From positions 2,852,001 through 2,916,000 of the forward strand of contig NZ_JAGSYA010000004.1 of NCBI RefSeq assembly GCF_025685395.1: a stretch of DNA of 64,000 nucleotides. Direction: 5' to 3'. Below are positions 44,526-54,084 of the stretch, one piece after another. The stretch is from Terriglobus tenax (GTDB taxonomy: Bacteria; Acidobacteriota; Terriglobia; Terriglobales; Acidobacteriaceae). How positions within the stretch are numbered: the first letter of the stretch is position 1; every line of letters begins with the position of its first letter. The notes beneath the pieces were generated by a model. It searched no databases, had not been told where the DNA came from, and was given only the letters and a program-made list of their open reading frames with translations. The position numbers and the translations under genes are program-made.

Positions 44526-46019
44526 TCATGCCTGTGGTTGCCGGACGAACTGGGGATCAGGCCTGCCCTGCAGCAGGGTGGAACGGGTCCGCGGCAGCAG
44601 GAGAGAGCCGATAAGCGGCAGTACATACACGGTGAAGTAGGCCAGCAGGATCAGAACGGGAGCCATGAAGGTGGCCAGCAGGAAGGGTGTTCCCAGGTAG
44701 CCTTCGTTTGCGTTGTGAGCTGACGCGAGAAGGAAAAACAGCCCCCACGGGTTGTAGCGGACATCGCCACCGACGGAGTCGACCACGATAAAAAAGACGA
44801 TGTAGATGAACGGAATCACCATGAACATGCTCCGCCATCCATCCAGCAGGAACGCCTCTGAAACCGGGGAGAAGGATACGCCGGTGGTGGTGTCATCCTC
44901 AGCCAGAACGCCAATTCTATGGGCGTACACATTTCCCCAGAAGGGCGTTGGCTTATCGGGCCACAGGAAGTGCGGAACGATGTTGTAGAAGTAGGTGATC
45001 AGCGGAAGGTAACCGATCGTCGATCCGTTGACGGCGCTCGCAATCAGAGCGTCATCCCAGGCCAGCATCTCCAGCCGCTCCAGAAAGCCCACGGAATGGG
45101 TGAAAAGGTGGGGTGCGTAGCCGCCTTTCGCAGTATCTTCCGCCTGGATGGCCAGTTCGTCGCGGAATTCGTCAACTCTGGAGAGGTTATTGATCGATTT
45201 TGTAATGGGGTTGCCGGGCGTAGCGCGGTCAAGGCGCCCAACCTGCGCGTACGGAACAAGGAAGTACCACAGGCCGGCAAAAATCGAGAGCAGGATCGCG
45301 ATCTGGCGGAAGGATAGATTGAAACCGGTCGCTGCGACGACGATCAGCCACGCGATGATGCCGGCGAACATCGGTTCCTTGGAATACTGCAGAAGACCGC
45401 CGGTGATGAAGAAATAGACTCCGGCAAAGATCACGATCAGATTGGTGCTTCTGCGTTTTCCGGAACGCATGATGGTGTCGTAGGTGCCAATCAGAATGGC
45501 CAGGGGGATAAAGAAGTTCAGGCGCCGCAGGAAGGCGACCGTTGAACCGTTGTCCGCTCCATAGAGTTCGACCATCGTGTCAATGGCGATAGCCACCGCG
45601 ATGCAACCCAGTGTCGCCTGCCGCGTACTGGCAGGTGTCAGCAGACCATCCAGAACGGCTTTCTTCTTAATGATCGGGCGCTTAATATAGGCGGCAGCCA
45701 GCATGCACAGGCTCAGGGCCACATTCGCCATGATCGTGACTTCGGGGACGAGCAGCGTGTTGTCCGCGGCTTCCCAAAGGACGGCTTTCATAACCAGGGC
45801 GAGCAGGGTCGTGAGCACAACCTGGAAAAAGATATATCCGCCGCTGGGCCTGCTGAGGCCGCCCGCGGCATTGAAGGCCATGGCGGACACCAGGATATAA
45901 ACGAAGACGCCACCGACGAAGAAGGTCGATGTACCCTGCAGTGCTTCGAACAGGCACAGCAGGATCGCGAAAAGAATGACGCCCCACAGCGGAATCTTTG
46001 TTGGAAAGGGTATGCGCAC
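44526..46019 (-). CDS. Wzy-like oligosaccharide repeat-unit polymerase
   Basis: 497 residues with about 12 hydrophobic segments. Late in the protein NIVPHFLWPDKPTPFWGNVY, then AEDDTTTGVSFSPVSEAFLL matches the periplasmic loop seen in O-antigen polymerases (PRFLWPDKP…G…TS…E.Y). Such enzymes join undecaprenyl-linked repeat units into long glycans. Start GTG 46019 has no strong ribosome site. It is the first gene of the leftward membrane cluster, suggesting exopolysaccharide or cell-surface glycan production. No flippase (Wzx) is in the window. Confidence 0.65.
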   Translation of the reverse strand: MRIPFPTKIPLWGVILFAILLCLFEALQGTSTFFVGGVFVYILVSAMAFNAAGGLSRPSGGYIFFQVVLTTLLALVMKAVLWEAADNTLLVPEVTIMANVALSLCMLAAAYIKRPIIKKKAVLDGLLTPASTRQATLGCIAVAIAIDTMVELYGADNGSTVAFLRRLNFFIPLAILIGTYDTIMRSGKRRSTNLIVIFAGVYFFITGGLLQYSKEPMFAGIIAWLIVVAATGFNLSFRQIAILLSIFAGLWYFLVPYAQVGRLDRATPGNPITKSINNLSRVDEFRDELAIQAEDTAKGGYAPHLFTHSVGFLERLEMLAWDDALIASAVNGSTIGYLPLITYFYNIVPHFLWPDKPTPFWGNVYAHRIGVLAEDDTTTGVSFSPVSEAFLLDGWRSMFMVIPFIYIVFFIVVDSVGGDVRYNPWGLFFLLASAHNANEGYLGTPFLLATFMAPVLILLAYFTVYVLPLIGSLLLPRTRSTLLQGRPDPQFVRQPQA

Positions 46020-46114
46020 GCTGCCATCAGTCTAGTCGATAAGGGTGCCTCCGTCTTTGACGGCATTGAAATCTGTCACTATGCTCAAGGAAACAAAATC
46101 GCGATAGGGAGACC

Positions 46115-46540
46115 ATGGTGAACGGATCCATGGCAGGGTTCGGAGAGGATCTGCGGCGGGCACGCACGGAGCGCGGTATCTCACTGGAAATGATCTCGGA
46201 CAGGACGAAGATCGCCGTCCGTCACCTGGAATCGCTGGAAGAAGAACGCTTTAAAGACCTGCCGGGAGGCGTCTTTAACCGTGGCATGGTGCGCAGCTAT
46301 GCCCGCGTGGTCGGCCTGGATGAGCAGGAATGGCACGACCGCTTCATGGAGTGCTACCGCCGTAGCGGCGCTCTGAAGCATGATGATGCCGACTGGATTG
46401 CCTTTACCGAAAACATGGCCAAAACAGACCAGGCAGCCGATCCGGCCGTGCGTCTGCGGTGGGCTGGTGTACTGGTGATGGCCGTGGTGTTCCTTGCCCT
46501 GGCAGGGGTCGCCTGGTTTCTGCTAAGTCGCCGCCTTTGA
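46115..46540 (+). CDS. RodZ-like HTH protein with C-terminal membrane anchor
   Basis: 141 residues. N-terminal XRE-type helix-turn-helix of the RodZ kind (GEDLRRARTERGISLEMISD, KIAVRHLESLEEE, LPGGVFNRGMVRSYAR), then a short linker and one C-terminal hydrophobic helix (VLVMAVVFLALAGVAWFLL). Unlike full RodZ it has no periplasmic domain, ending eight residues or fewer after the helix. RodZ links MreB to cell-shape control; short versions may be membrane-bound regulators. ATG 46115 follows GGGAGA. Divergent from the Wzy-like gene. Confidence 0.85.
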   Translation: MVNGSMAGFGEDLRRARTERGISLEMISDRTKIAVRHLESLEEERFKDLPGGVFNRGMVRSYARVVGLDEQEWHDRFMECYRRSGALKHDDADWIAFTENMAKTDQAADPAVRLRWAGVLVMAVVFLALAGVAWFLLSRRL

Positions 46541-46743
46541 TCACTAAAAATGATCGTTTGGGCGTAACTCGTACAAAATCTTCATTGACAATCCTTTTGC
46601 TGCATATTCAACTGCTTGCAATAGAAGTCATATCTATAGCGGCGCAGCCAGGAAATCCCCAGATGGCGCGTTAGCTCCCTTTTCCCGAACGTATGTTTTT
46701 TGGCGGCCTGTTTTTGGTTCCGTCTTTCTTGGAGGCAGTCCCT

Positions 46744-49700
46744 ATGAAGAGGATTCTGAATTTTCTATGTACCGTTGCGGCAGTATTGCTGCTAACGGGT
46801 GCGCCCCTGCCGGCACAGTCCGTGACGGGCAGCATCAGCGGTACGGTCACTGACAGCTCCGGAGCGGCCGTTAAGGGCGCGACGGTCAGCATCGTCCTGA
46901 CAGAGCGCAACCAGGAGTTGCGCACCCTGACGACCTCCGGCGGCGGATACTACTCTGCCTCGGCTCTCCCGGTCGGAACCTATACCGTCACCATCAAGGC
47001 TTCCAGCTTCTCCACCGAAGAGGTGCAGGGCATTGTTCTGCATGCCAATGACACCCTGACGGTCAATCGCGAGTTGAAGCCCGGCGCCGAGAGCTCGACC
47101 ATTACGGTCAATGCCAGTGCGCTGCAGCTTAACTTTGAGAACGCGACCCAGGCGGGCCTGATCAGCGAAACCCAGATCAAGGAGCTGGTGACGGCGACCC
47201 GCAATTACGAGCAGCTTGTGGCCCTGCAGCCTGGTGTCTCCTACACCGGCGGCGACCAGCTGTACGTGGGCAACACCAACCCGGTTGGGGGCAATAACCT
47301 GGTCAGCTTCTCGGTCAACGGAGCGCGTACCAGCGGCAACAACTGGACGGTGGACGGCGCCGACAACGTCGATCGCGGATCGAACCTGAATGTGCTGACT
47401 TATCCTTCGGTCGACGCCATTGCGGAGTTCCGTACCCTGCGCGGCAACTACTCGGCCGAGTATGGCCGCAGCGCCAGCGGACAGATCAATGTCATCACCA
47501 AGTCCGGCTCCAATAAGTTCCATGGCAGCCTGTACGAATTTGTCCGCAACGACATCTTCAATGCGAACACAGTGCTGGGCAAGCAGGCCGTTCCCATGGC
47601 TCCCCGAGCCAAGCTGCGTTACAACGACTTTGGCGGAACTATTGGCGGACCGGTCTGGAAGGACCACACCTTCTTCTTCTACTCGCAGGAAGTCCGCCGC
47701 GTGATCACGCAGGCGCAGATCCGTCACGTGGGTCTGCCGCTGTCCTCGGAGCTTTCCGGTAACTTTGGAGCTTTCCAGGTCTGCGTTGGCCGCGATGCCT
47801 CCGGCAACTGCACCACCTATTCCAACCAGGTGACCAACATCAGCCCGACAGCCGCGGCCTATATTCGCGATATCTATTCGAAGGTGCCTCTGTCGGCCAC
47901 GTCGCGCAACTTCATCACCACGCAACAGAGCGCATACAACCAGAACCAGCAGATTGGCCGCTTGGACCACCAGTTCGGCCAGAAGCTGACGGCGACCTTC
48001 CGCGTCATCAACGACATTATTCCGACCGAGGAGCCGGGCGGTCTGTTCAGTGGTTCGGGTCTGCCGGGCGTGAACAACACCAAGACCAATGCTCCTGGCC
48101 AGAACTGGCTGGGCCACGTTACGTACACCGTGACGCCAACGCTGCTGATCGATGGCGGCTATGCCTTCTCGTATGGCGCAATCACCAGCGATCCGACCGG
48201 CCTGATGGCGAAGGCCAATTCGCCTGACATCAACCCGGTGCTTCCGTTCACCTCCAGCCTGGCCCGCGTCCCGACCATCAGCTACACCTCGACCGGTGTG
48301 ACGAACGGCAACCTGACCAGCTACGGTCCGTACCGCAACTACAACCGCAACCACAACATCTTTGCCAACGTGGTGAAGACGGTGGGCAACCACACGCTGA
48401 AGGCCGGCTTTACCTGGAACAAGTACCAGAAGACGGAGAACAACGCAGGCAACAACGCGGGTACGTTCTCCTTCACTAATGCCGGTGGCGGCGTTGCGGG
48501 CACTCCCGCGGCAGCGACCCCGAATTATGTGCAGGCCTTTGCGAACTTCCTGACGGGCTGGGTAACCACCTACTCGCAGGCCTCGCTGGACCTGACGCCG
48601 GACATCCGCACGTCGCAGTACGAGATCTACTTCCAGGATGACTGGAAGGTGACGCCTCGCTTGACGCTGAATGCCGGCATGCGCTACTCGCGCTTCAACC
48701 AGCCGACGGACGCCAAGAACATGCTGACGACCTTTGACCCGACGCTGTATGTTGCCGGGAAGGCTCCGACCATCGACACCAACGGCCTGATCTGCACCAC
48801 GGGCGCTCCCTGCACCGGCGTTACGGCCAATCCCGCCTATGACCGTCTGAACGGCATGAGCATCAACGGCAGCACCTCGCCCTATGGCAAGAAGGTTGGC
48901 CGGACGGCCGATCTGAACTTTGCTCCGCGCCTCGGTTTTGCCTATGACGTACTGGGCAATGGCAAGGTGGCCCTGCGTGGTGGCTACGGCATCGCGTATG
49001 ATTCGGCGCTGTTCGGTATCTACGAGCAGAACATCTTCCAGAACAACCCCTACGTCAACTCTCCGTCGATTCCGAACACCTGCCTGGATACTCCGGGCAC
49101 CTGCAACGCGGCAGCGGCCAGCTTCAGCCCGTTTGTCGTTCGTGCCACCTCGCCGAACTTCAAGACCCCGTACACGCAGCAGTACTCGCTGGGTGTGCAG
49201 GCAATGACCTACGGCGGCGTGATGCTGGACATTGGCTACGTTGGCAATGTGTCGCGTCATCTGATCGGCCTGATCGACATCAACAACCTGCAGCCCGGTG
49301 CGTTTGTTGCCGCCGGAGTGATTCCGGGCAACGTGGTGACGACGACCAACACGCCGCGCCTGAACCGCATCCGTCCGTATCAGGGTTACAACGCCATCAA
49401 TACGGTTGCGCCCATCTTCATGGCTAACTACAACGGCCTGCAGATTGCCGGACAGAAGAACTGGAAGAACGGTTCGCTGTTCAGCGCCAACTACACCTGG
49501 TCGCGTGCGCTGACGAATGCAAATGCCGACCGCACTGGTGCACCGCAGAATAACTACGACCTGGCCGCCGAGTATGGCCGCGCTGCCGCAGACCGTACCC
49601 ACATCTTCAACTTCAACTTCGTCTACCACCTGCCGTTCGCCGATCAGCAGGGCTTTACCCACCGCCTGCTGGGTGGATGGGAGCTGTCGACCGCCGGCTA

Positions 49701-50139
49701 CTTCCAGAGCGGCCTGCCGCTTACCCCGTCGACCTCGTCGCTGGATCCTGGCGGCATCGGCTTCCTGGGCTCGTCAGCCGCGGGTGGGCGTCCGGACCGC
49801 GTGGGTGACCCGAACAGCGGAGCTGGTGTTGGCTCCTACCTGAAGTGGTTCAATACCGCTGCCTTTGCCACCGTTCCGACGGGTGTCTATCGTGCGGGTA
49901 ATTCCCGCCGCGCGGTCATCAACGGACCTGGCTGGTGGCGTGTGGACCCGGGCCTGTTCCGCAATGTCCGCATTGTGGAAGGTGTCTCGCTGCAGCTTCG
50001 TGGTGAGTTCATCAACGTGTTCAACCACACCAACTGGGACACGGTGGGCACGAACATCTCCACGGCTACCACTTACGGACAGGTCACCGGCTTCCGTGAC
50101 AAGCGCATCATCCAGCTTGGCGCGAAGGTCAGCTTCTAG
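46744..50139 (+). CDS. Oar-like TonB-dependent receptor with carboxypeptidase-regulatory N-domain
   Basis: 1131 residues from ATG 46744, with TTGGAGG ahead. Signal peptide (ILNFLCTVAAVLLLTGAPLPAQ), a CarboxypepD_reg domain (GSISGTVTDSSGAAVKGATV … YTVTIKASSF), a plug domain (FSVNGARTSGNNWTVDGADN; then GQINVITKSGSNKFHGSLYE), and a long beta-barrel ending in …IQLGAKVSF. These receptors are abundant in acidobacteria and are thought to import large carbohydrates or peptides. A TTGACA at 46585-46590 may be part of its promoter. Terminated at 50167-50200. The expanded family makes substrate assignment impossible. Confidence 0.95.
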   Translation: MKRILNFLCTVAAVLLLTGAPLPAQSVTGSISGTVTDSSGAAVKGATVSIVLTERNQELRTLTTSGGGYYSASALPVGTYTVTIKASSFSTEEVQGIVLHANDTLTVNRELKPGAESSTITVNASALQLNFENATQAGLISETQIKELVTATRNYEQLVALQPGVSYTGGDQLYVGNTNPVGGNNLVSFSVNGARTSGNNWTVDGADNVDRGSNLNVLTYPSVDAIAEFRTLRGNYSAEYGRSASGQINVITKSGSNKFHGSLYEFVRNDIFNANTVLGKQAVPMAPRAKLRYNDFGGTIGGPVWKDHTFFFYSQEVRRVITQAQIRHVGLPLSSELSGNFGAFQVCVGRDASGNCTTYSNQVTNISPTAAAYIRDIYSKVPLSATSRNFITTQQSAYNQNQQIGRLDHQFGQKLTATFRVINDIIPTEEPGGLFSGSGLPGVNNTKTNAPGQNWLGHVTYTVTPTLLIDGGYAFSYGAITSDPTGLMAKANSPDINPVLPFTSSLARVPTISYTSTGVTNGNLTSYGPYRNYNRNHNIFANVVKTVGNHTLKAGFTWNKYQKTENNAGNNAGTFSFTNAGGGVAGTPAAATPNYVQAFANFLTGWVTTYSQASLDLTPDIRTSQYEIYFQDDWKVTPRLTLNAGMRYSRFNQPTDAKNMLTTFDPTLYVAGKAPTIDTNGLICTTGAPCTGVTANPAYDRLNGMSINGSTSPYGKKVGRTADLNFAPRLGFAYDVLGNGKVALRGGYGIAYDSALFGIYEQNIFQNNPYVNSPSIPNTCLDTPGTCNAAAASFSPFVVRATSPNFKTPYTQQYSLGVQAMTYGGVMLDIGYVGNVSRHLIGLIDINNLQPGAFVAAGVIPGNVVTTTNTPRLNRIRPYQGYNAINTVAPIFMANYNGLQIAGQKNWKNGSLFSANYTWSRALTNANADRTGAPQNNYDLAAEYGRAAADRTHIFNFNFVYHLPFADQQGFTHRLLGGWELSTAGYFQSGLPLTPSTSSLDPGGIGFLGSSAAGGRPDRVGDPNSGAGVGSYLKWFNTAAFATVPTGVYRAGNSRRAVINGPGWWRVDPGLFRNVRIVEGVSLQLRGEFINVFNHTNWDTVGTNISTATTYGQVTGFRDKRIIQLGAKVSF

Positions 50140-50166
50140 CCCCTTTCCCTCCCTGGGGAGACTTCG

Positions 50167-50200
50167 GCGGCGGTCGCTTCGGCGGCTGCCGCTTTCTTTT
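50167..50200 (+). terminator. Intrinsic terminator with UUCG tetraloop
   Basis: GCGGCGGTCGC (50167-50177) pairs with GGCGGCTGCCGC-type arm (50182-50192, two G-U pairs) closing a C(UUCG)G loop, followed by TTTCTTTT. It ends the receptor transcript and isolates metK. Confidence 0.85.
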
Positions 50201-50329
50201 GGGCGAAAATAGCTCCATTCGGGCGCGGATACGCCCCGCTCGCTGCAAATCTGCCCGGAAATGGGGCGAAGCGCGTAAAATCAAGGGTGGATCAACACAA
50301 GTTGCAATGCGACATTGGAGGAAGTAGTT

Positions 50330-51526
50330 TTGGCGACACGCGACCGTTTTCTGTTTACCAGTGAGTCCGTAACCGAAGGACACCCTGACAAGATTGCCGA
50401 TCAGGTATCGGATGCCATTCTGGATGCCTGCCTGGCGCAGGACCCGACGAGCCGCGTCGCCTGTGAAACGCTGACCTGCACCGGCCTGGTCGTGGTGGCT
50501 GGCGAAATCACCACGAAGGCGTATGTCGACTTCCAGAGCATTGTCCGCAACACGGTCAAGGAGATTGGCTACGATGACGCGCTGAAGGGCTTCGACTCGA
50601 ACACCTGCGCTGTGATCTCGACGATCAACTCGCAGTCGCCTGACATTGCCCAGGGTGTGGATACCGGCGGAGCCGGTGACCAGGGCATGATGTTCGGCTA
50701 TGCCACCAACGAGACCCCCGAGCTGATGCCGACGCCGATCGCACTGGCGCACAAGCTGGCCGCCAAGCTGACTGAGGTTCGCAAGTCTGGCCTGATGGGC
50801 TACCTGCGTCCCGACGGCAAGAGCCAGGTGACCGTGGAGTATGACGAGAACCACAAGCCGGTACGTGTGGACGCTATCGTCATCTCGACCCAGCATGCCG
50901 AGTTCAAGGACCGCGATGCGAACAGCACGCTGACCAACGAGCAGCTGCACGCCGACATCCTGAAGAACGTGATCCAGGCTGTGATTCCTGCTGAGCTGCT
51001 GGATGCCGACACCAAGTACCACATCAACCCGACCGGCCGCTTCGTTATCGGCGGCCCGATGGGCGACTCCGGTCTGACCGGCCGCAAGATCATCGTCGAC
51101 ACCTACGGCGGCATGGGCCGTCACGGCGGCGGCGCGTTCTCCGGTAAGGACTCGACCAAGGTAGACCGTTCGGCTGCGTACATGGCCCGCTACATTGCCA
51201 AGAATATCGTCGCCGCCGGCCTGGCCGACCGCGCCGAGGTTCAGCTGGCCTACGCCATCGGCGTTGCCGAGCCGGTTTCGGTTCTAGTGGACACCTTCGG
51301 TACGGGCAAGGTCTCCTCGACGAAGATCACTGAGGCTGTCCGCGCGAACTTCTCGCTGACGCCGAAGGGCATCATCGAGACCCTGCAGCTTCGCCGTCCG
51401 ATCTTCAAGCAGACCGCTGCCTACGGCCACTTTGGCCGCTCGGGTGACGCGTTCACATGGGAGAAGACGGACAAGGCTGCCAGCCTGAAGGCCGCTGTCG
51501 AGAAGGAACTGGTCGCCGCCAAGTAG
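50330..51526 (+). CDS. metK: S-adenosylmethionine synthetase
   Basis: 398 residues. It makes S-adenosylmethionine from methionine and ATP. Signatures: [21 protein letters not shown] at the start, [12 protein letters not shown], and the P-loop-like [25 protein letters not shown] 50330 is the best start since GGAGG lies at 50317-50321 and the next residues [13 protein letters not shown] match the family N-terminus; no in-frame ATG is near. The 130-base leader after the terminator holds no known SAM-riboswitch consensus that I can see. Confidence 0.97.
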   Translation: MATRDRFLFTSESVTEGHPDKIADQVSDAILDACLAQDPTSRVACETLTCTGLVVVAGEITTKAYVDFQSIVRNTVKEIGYDDALKGFDSNTCAVISTINSQSPDIAQGVDTGGAGDQGMMFGYATNETPELMPTPIALAHKLAAKLTEVRKSGLMGYLRPDGKSQVTVEYDENHKPVRVDAIVISTQHAEFKDRDANSTLTNEQLHADILKNVIQAVIPAELLDADTKYHINPTGRFVIGGPMGDSGLTGRKIIVDTYGGMGRHGGGAFSGKDSTKVDRSAAYMARYIAKNIVAAGLADRAEVQLAYAIGVAEPVSVLVDTFGTGKVSSTKITEAVRANFSLTPKGIIETLQLRRPIFKQTAAYGHFGRSGDAFTWEKTDKAASLKAAVEKELVAAK

Positions 51527-51554
51527 TTTGCGTGGTGTGTTCTGAGTTGTGAGT

Positions 51555-51586
51555 AAAAGCCCCGGCCTTTGAGCCGGGGCTTTTGC
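51555..51586 (+). terminator. Intrinsic terminator of metK
   Basis: AAAAGCCCCGGC (51555-51566) pairs perfectly with GCCGGGGCTTTT (51573-51584). A GTTCTGAGTTGTGAGT repeat word directly precedes it (51539-51554). Confidence 0.92.
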
Positions 51587-51617
51587 ATTTGCCGTTCTTG
51601 CTGTTCCTTTTCTTGCC

Positions 51618-51679
51618 TTGTCATTCCGCAGGGATCTGCTTCCTGGTTTGAACAGCAGATTTCCTTCGCTGCGCTCCGG
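51618..51679. repeat. Second inverted pair of the dispersed repeat
   Basis: TTGTCATTCCGCAGGGATCT-GCTT (51618-51641) is the reverse complement of the AAGCAGATCC…GGAATGACAA unit, followed 12 bases later by a divergent copy AGCAGATTTCCTTCGCTGCG (from 51654). ATCTGCT and AGCAGAT form a short stem. Same family as 19928-20036. Confidence 0.6.
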
Positions 51680-51726
51680 TAGGTTGTGTATACGGATTGA
51701 TGGCTCAGCTATAGTCAATCTCATCC

Positions 51727-52932
51727 ATGCCACGACGGCTTCCAGTCTGGGTGACGGGGTTTGCCAACCTGCCGCTGGGCTTCTTCTACGGGTTTATTAA
51801 CACCGCCATGCCGCTGCTGCTCAGCACGCAGGGGGTGTCGGTGGCGCGCATTGCCACCATCTCTGCGATTGCGTTTTCGCCCAGCTTCTGGGGGTTTGTA
51901 GCCGCTCCGGTTGTGGATGTGGCGTTTTCGCGGCGGACGTGGGTGTGGGTGTGGCTTGCCGCGATGGCGTTGTGCATCGGGTCCAGTGTTTTGCTGACCG
52001 GGCATCTGCTGCTGTTTACCGCCGACCTCACGCTGGGATGCCTTGCCACCAACCTGTTCCAGGCTGCGGCCGGCGGCTGGCTGGCGGAGATGGTAAGTGA
52101 CGAGGAGCGTGGCCACATGGGCGCCTGGTACCAGATCGCCAATCTGGGGGGAGCGGCGCTGTTTGGCGTGACGGCCATCGTGATTGTGCAGCATGTGGCC
52201 GCGGGCAAGGCGGCGGTGCTGGTCATGCTGTGTTTCCTTGTGCCGTCCCTGGCGCTTTTCTCGCTGCTGCCAAAGCCGGTGAGCGTGGCGCGAAGAACGG
52301 CGGTGGTCTTCGGCACGCTGTTTCATGAGCTTGGCCTGATTCTGCGGAAGCGCGATGTGCTGATGGGGCTGATCACCTTTCTGCTGCCCGCCGGAGCGTT
52401 TGCGCTGAACAATGTTTTCTCCGGGCTGGGTGCGGACTTTCATGCTTCCACCAACTGGGTGACGACGGTATGCGGAGCTGGTGTGGCTATTGCCTGCTCG
52501 CTGGGCTGCCTTGCCGGCGGACCGCTGGCCGATCGCTACTCGCGTATGACGGTGTACATCTGCGCCGGTTCGGCGACGTCGATTGCGACGGGTATCGCGC
52601 TGTTCTGCCCGCGTTCCGGGGCCAGCTATGCGGCTCTGGTGCTGCTGTACAACTTCTGCCAGGGCATCAACTTTACGGCGCTGACGGCCATTGTCTTCCA
52701 GCTCACCGGGAGTGAGAATCCGCTGGCGGCGACGCAGATGTCGCTGCTGTTCAGCGCGGCCAACCTGCCCACCAGCTATGTCACCTGGCTGGATGGCCGT
52801 GGCTATGCGGGCTTTGGCGTGCCAGGTCTGCTGCTGACGGATACCTTGCTGATGCTGGTCTTCGGAACCATCCTGTATGGAGCGTTTTACCGGTATGACC
52901 GCAAGATGCTGCAGCGTCCGCACGCGGGATAA
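51727..52932 (+). CDS. MFS transporter (AmpG-like)
   Basis: 401 residues, about twelve helices. The start WVTGFANLPLGFFYGFINTAMPLLL and a conserved YQIANLGGAALFG segment resemble AmpG-like permeases, which import muropeptides or other sugars; substrate not determined here. No ribosome site stronger than weak pairing is visible at ATG 51727. It lies upstream of the GH88/105-GH127 pair in the same direction (about 60-base gap), so uptake of oligosaccharide products is possible but only inferred. Confidence 0.8.
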   Translation: MPRRLPVWVTGFANLPLGFFYGFINTAMPLLLSTQGVSVARIATISAIAFSPSFWGFVAAPVVDVAFSRRTWVWVWLAAMALCIGSSVLLTGHLLLFTADLTLGCLATNLFQAAAGGWLAEMVSDEERGHMGAWYQIANLGGAALFGVTAIVIVQHVAAGKAAVLVMLCFLVPSLALFSLLPKPVSVARRTAVVFGTLFHELGLILRKRDVLMGLITFLLPAGAFALNNVFSGLGADFHASTNWVTTVCGAGVAIACSLGCLAGGPLADRYSRMTVYICAGSATSIATGIALFCPRSGASYAALVLLYNFCQGINFTALTAIVFQLTGSENPLAATQMSLLFSAANLPTSYVTWLDGRGYAGFGVPGLLLTDTLLMLVFGTILYGAFYRYDRKMLQRPHAG

Positions 52933-52999
52933 AACGTTTCTATAAGTGGCTGCGGTCGTCTACAATCCTCTCGATTTCAAACCGGAGATTGTTTTGTCT

Positions 53000-54076
53000 A
53001 TGAAGCTGCGCGCACTGGTTGTCCTCCCTCTTCTTGCTTCGGCTGCACTGGCCCAAAAGCCCGGCGACAAGTACTTCAAGGACTGGCCCGAGAACACGGA
53101 CCCGAAGGTGGTGGGCAAGAAACTTGCGGACCATTTTGTTGTCAGTCCGCACCAGTACACGGCGACGATTCACTACTCGGAGGTTGGCGCCTGGTACGGT
53201 GCCCTGGAGTTCTCCAAGCTGACCAGTGACACCGACCTGCGGGACAAGCTGATCAAGAAATTTGAGCCGTTGATGCCCGGCGGCACGGAGGAGTCGCGCA
53301 TTCCGCAGCGGCGGCATGTGGACGACTCCATCTTCGGCATTGTGCCGATTGAGATCGGCATCCTGACCAAGGATGAGAAGTATGCCAGCTATGGCAAGAG
53401 CTGGGCCGACCGCCAGTGGGAGAATCCTCAGCCGGATGGTCTGTCGGCCGAGACGCGCTACTGGATCGACGACATGTACATGCTGACCATCCTGCAGCTT
53501 GAGGAGTATCGCGCCAGCGGAGACAAGAAGTACCTGGATCGCACGGCGAAGGAGATGGTGAGCTACCTGGACAAGCTGCAAAAACCGAACGGTCTCTTTT
53601 TCCACGCGCCGGACGTGCCGTACTTCTGGGGCCGCGGTGACGGCTGGATGGCCGTCGGCATGGCGGAGCTGTTGGTGGATCTGCCTGCCAATCACCCGGA
53701 CCGCCCGCGCATTGTGAAGGGCTACAAGCTGATGATGGCCGGGCTGCTGAAGTACCAGGGCAAGGACGGCATGTGGCGCCAGTTGATTGACAAGGACGAT
53801 GCGTGGCCGGAGAGTTCGTCGTCGGCGATGTTTACCTACGCCTTCATCACCGGGGTGAAGAACGGCTGGCTGCCCGAGGCGGAGTATGGTCCGGCGGCGC
53901 GTAAGGGCTGGATCGCCGTGGCCGGGTACATTGACCAGAACAGCGACATCACGCAGGTTTGCGAGGGTACGGGCAAGAAGAACGATCTTGCGTACTACTA
54001 CGCTCGCCGCCGTCGTACGGGCGACTTCCACGGACAGGAAGCGGCCATCTGGTGCACCAACGCATTGCTGCGGTAG
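53000..54076 (+). CDS. Secreted GH88/GH105 unsaturated uronyl hydrolase, second copy
   Basis: 358 residues. Signal peptide (KLRALVVLPLLASAALAQ). Shares YWIDDMYMLTILQLE, WGRGDGW, WPESSSSAMF and RRRTGDFHGQEAAIW with the protein at 339-1445; the same catalytic Asp of YWIDDMY is kept. Removes the unsaturated uronic acid from lyase products. Start: ATG 53000, or TTG 52994 six bases earlier, which has better spacing from GGAG at 52983-52986. GH127 starts 8 bases after its stop, so the pair is an operon. G+C-richer codons than the first copy suggest a different history. Confidence 0.9.
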   Translation: MKLRALVVLPLLASAALAQKPGDKYFKDWPENTDPKVVGKKLADHFVVSPHQYTATIHYSEVGAWYGALEFSKLTSDTDLRDKLIKKFEPLMPGGTEESRIPQRRHVDDSIFGIVPIEIGILTKDEKYASYGKSWADRQWENPQPDGLSAETRYWIDDMYMLTILQLEEYRASGDKKYLDRTAKEMVSYLDKLQKPNGLFFHAPDVPYFWGRGDGWMAVGMAELLVDLPANHPDRPRIVKGYKLMMAGLLKYQGKDGMWRQLIDKDDAWPESSSSAMFTYAFITGVKNGWLPEAEYGPAARKGWIAVAGYIDQNSDITQVCEGTGKKNDLAYYYARRRRTGDFHGQEAAIWCTNALLR

Positions 54077-54084
54077 GGAGCGAA

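Noticed and set aside
42357-44723. 788-codon open frame opposite the GT-C and permease genes
   Set aside because: Low-complexity charged text spanning three identified genes and their junctions, so it is an antisense shadow.
46792-49662. 956-codon open frame antisense to the TonB-dependent receptor
   Set aside because: Arises from G+C-rich codon bias of the receptor gene; no domain, no ribosome site.
50201-50329. Possible SAM riboswitch in the metK leader
   Set aside because: The 129-base leader shows no conserved SAM-I or SAM-II core that I can recognise; only a strong ribosome site.
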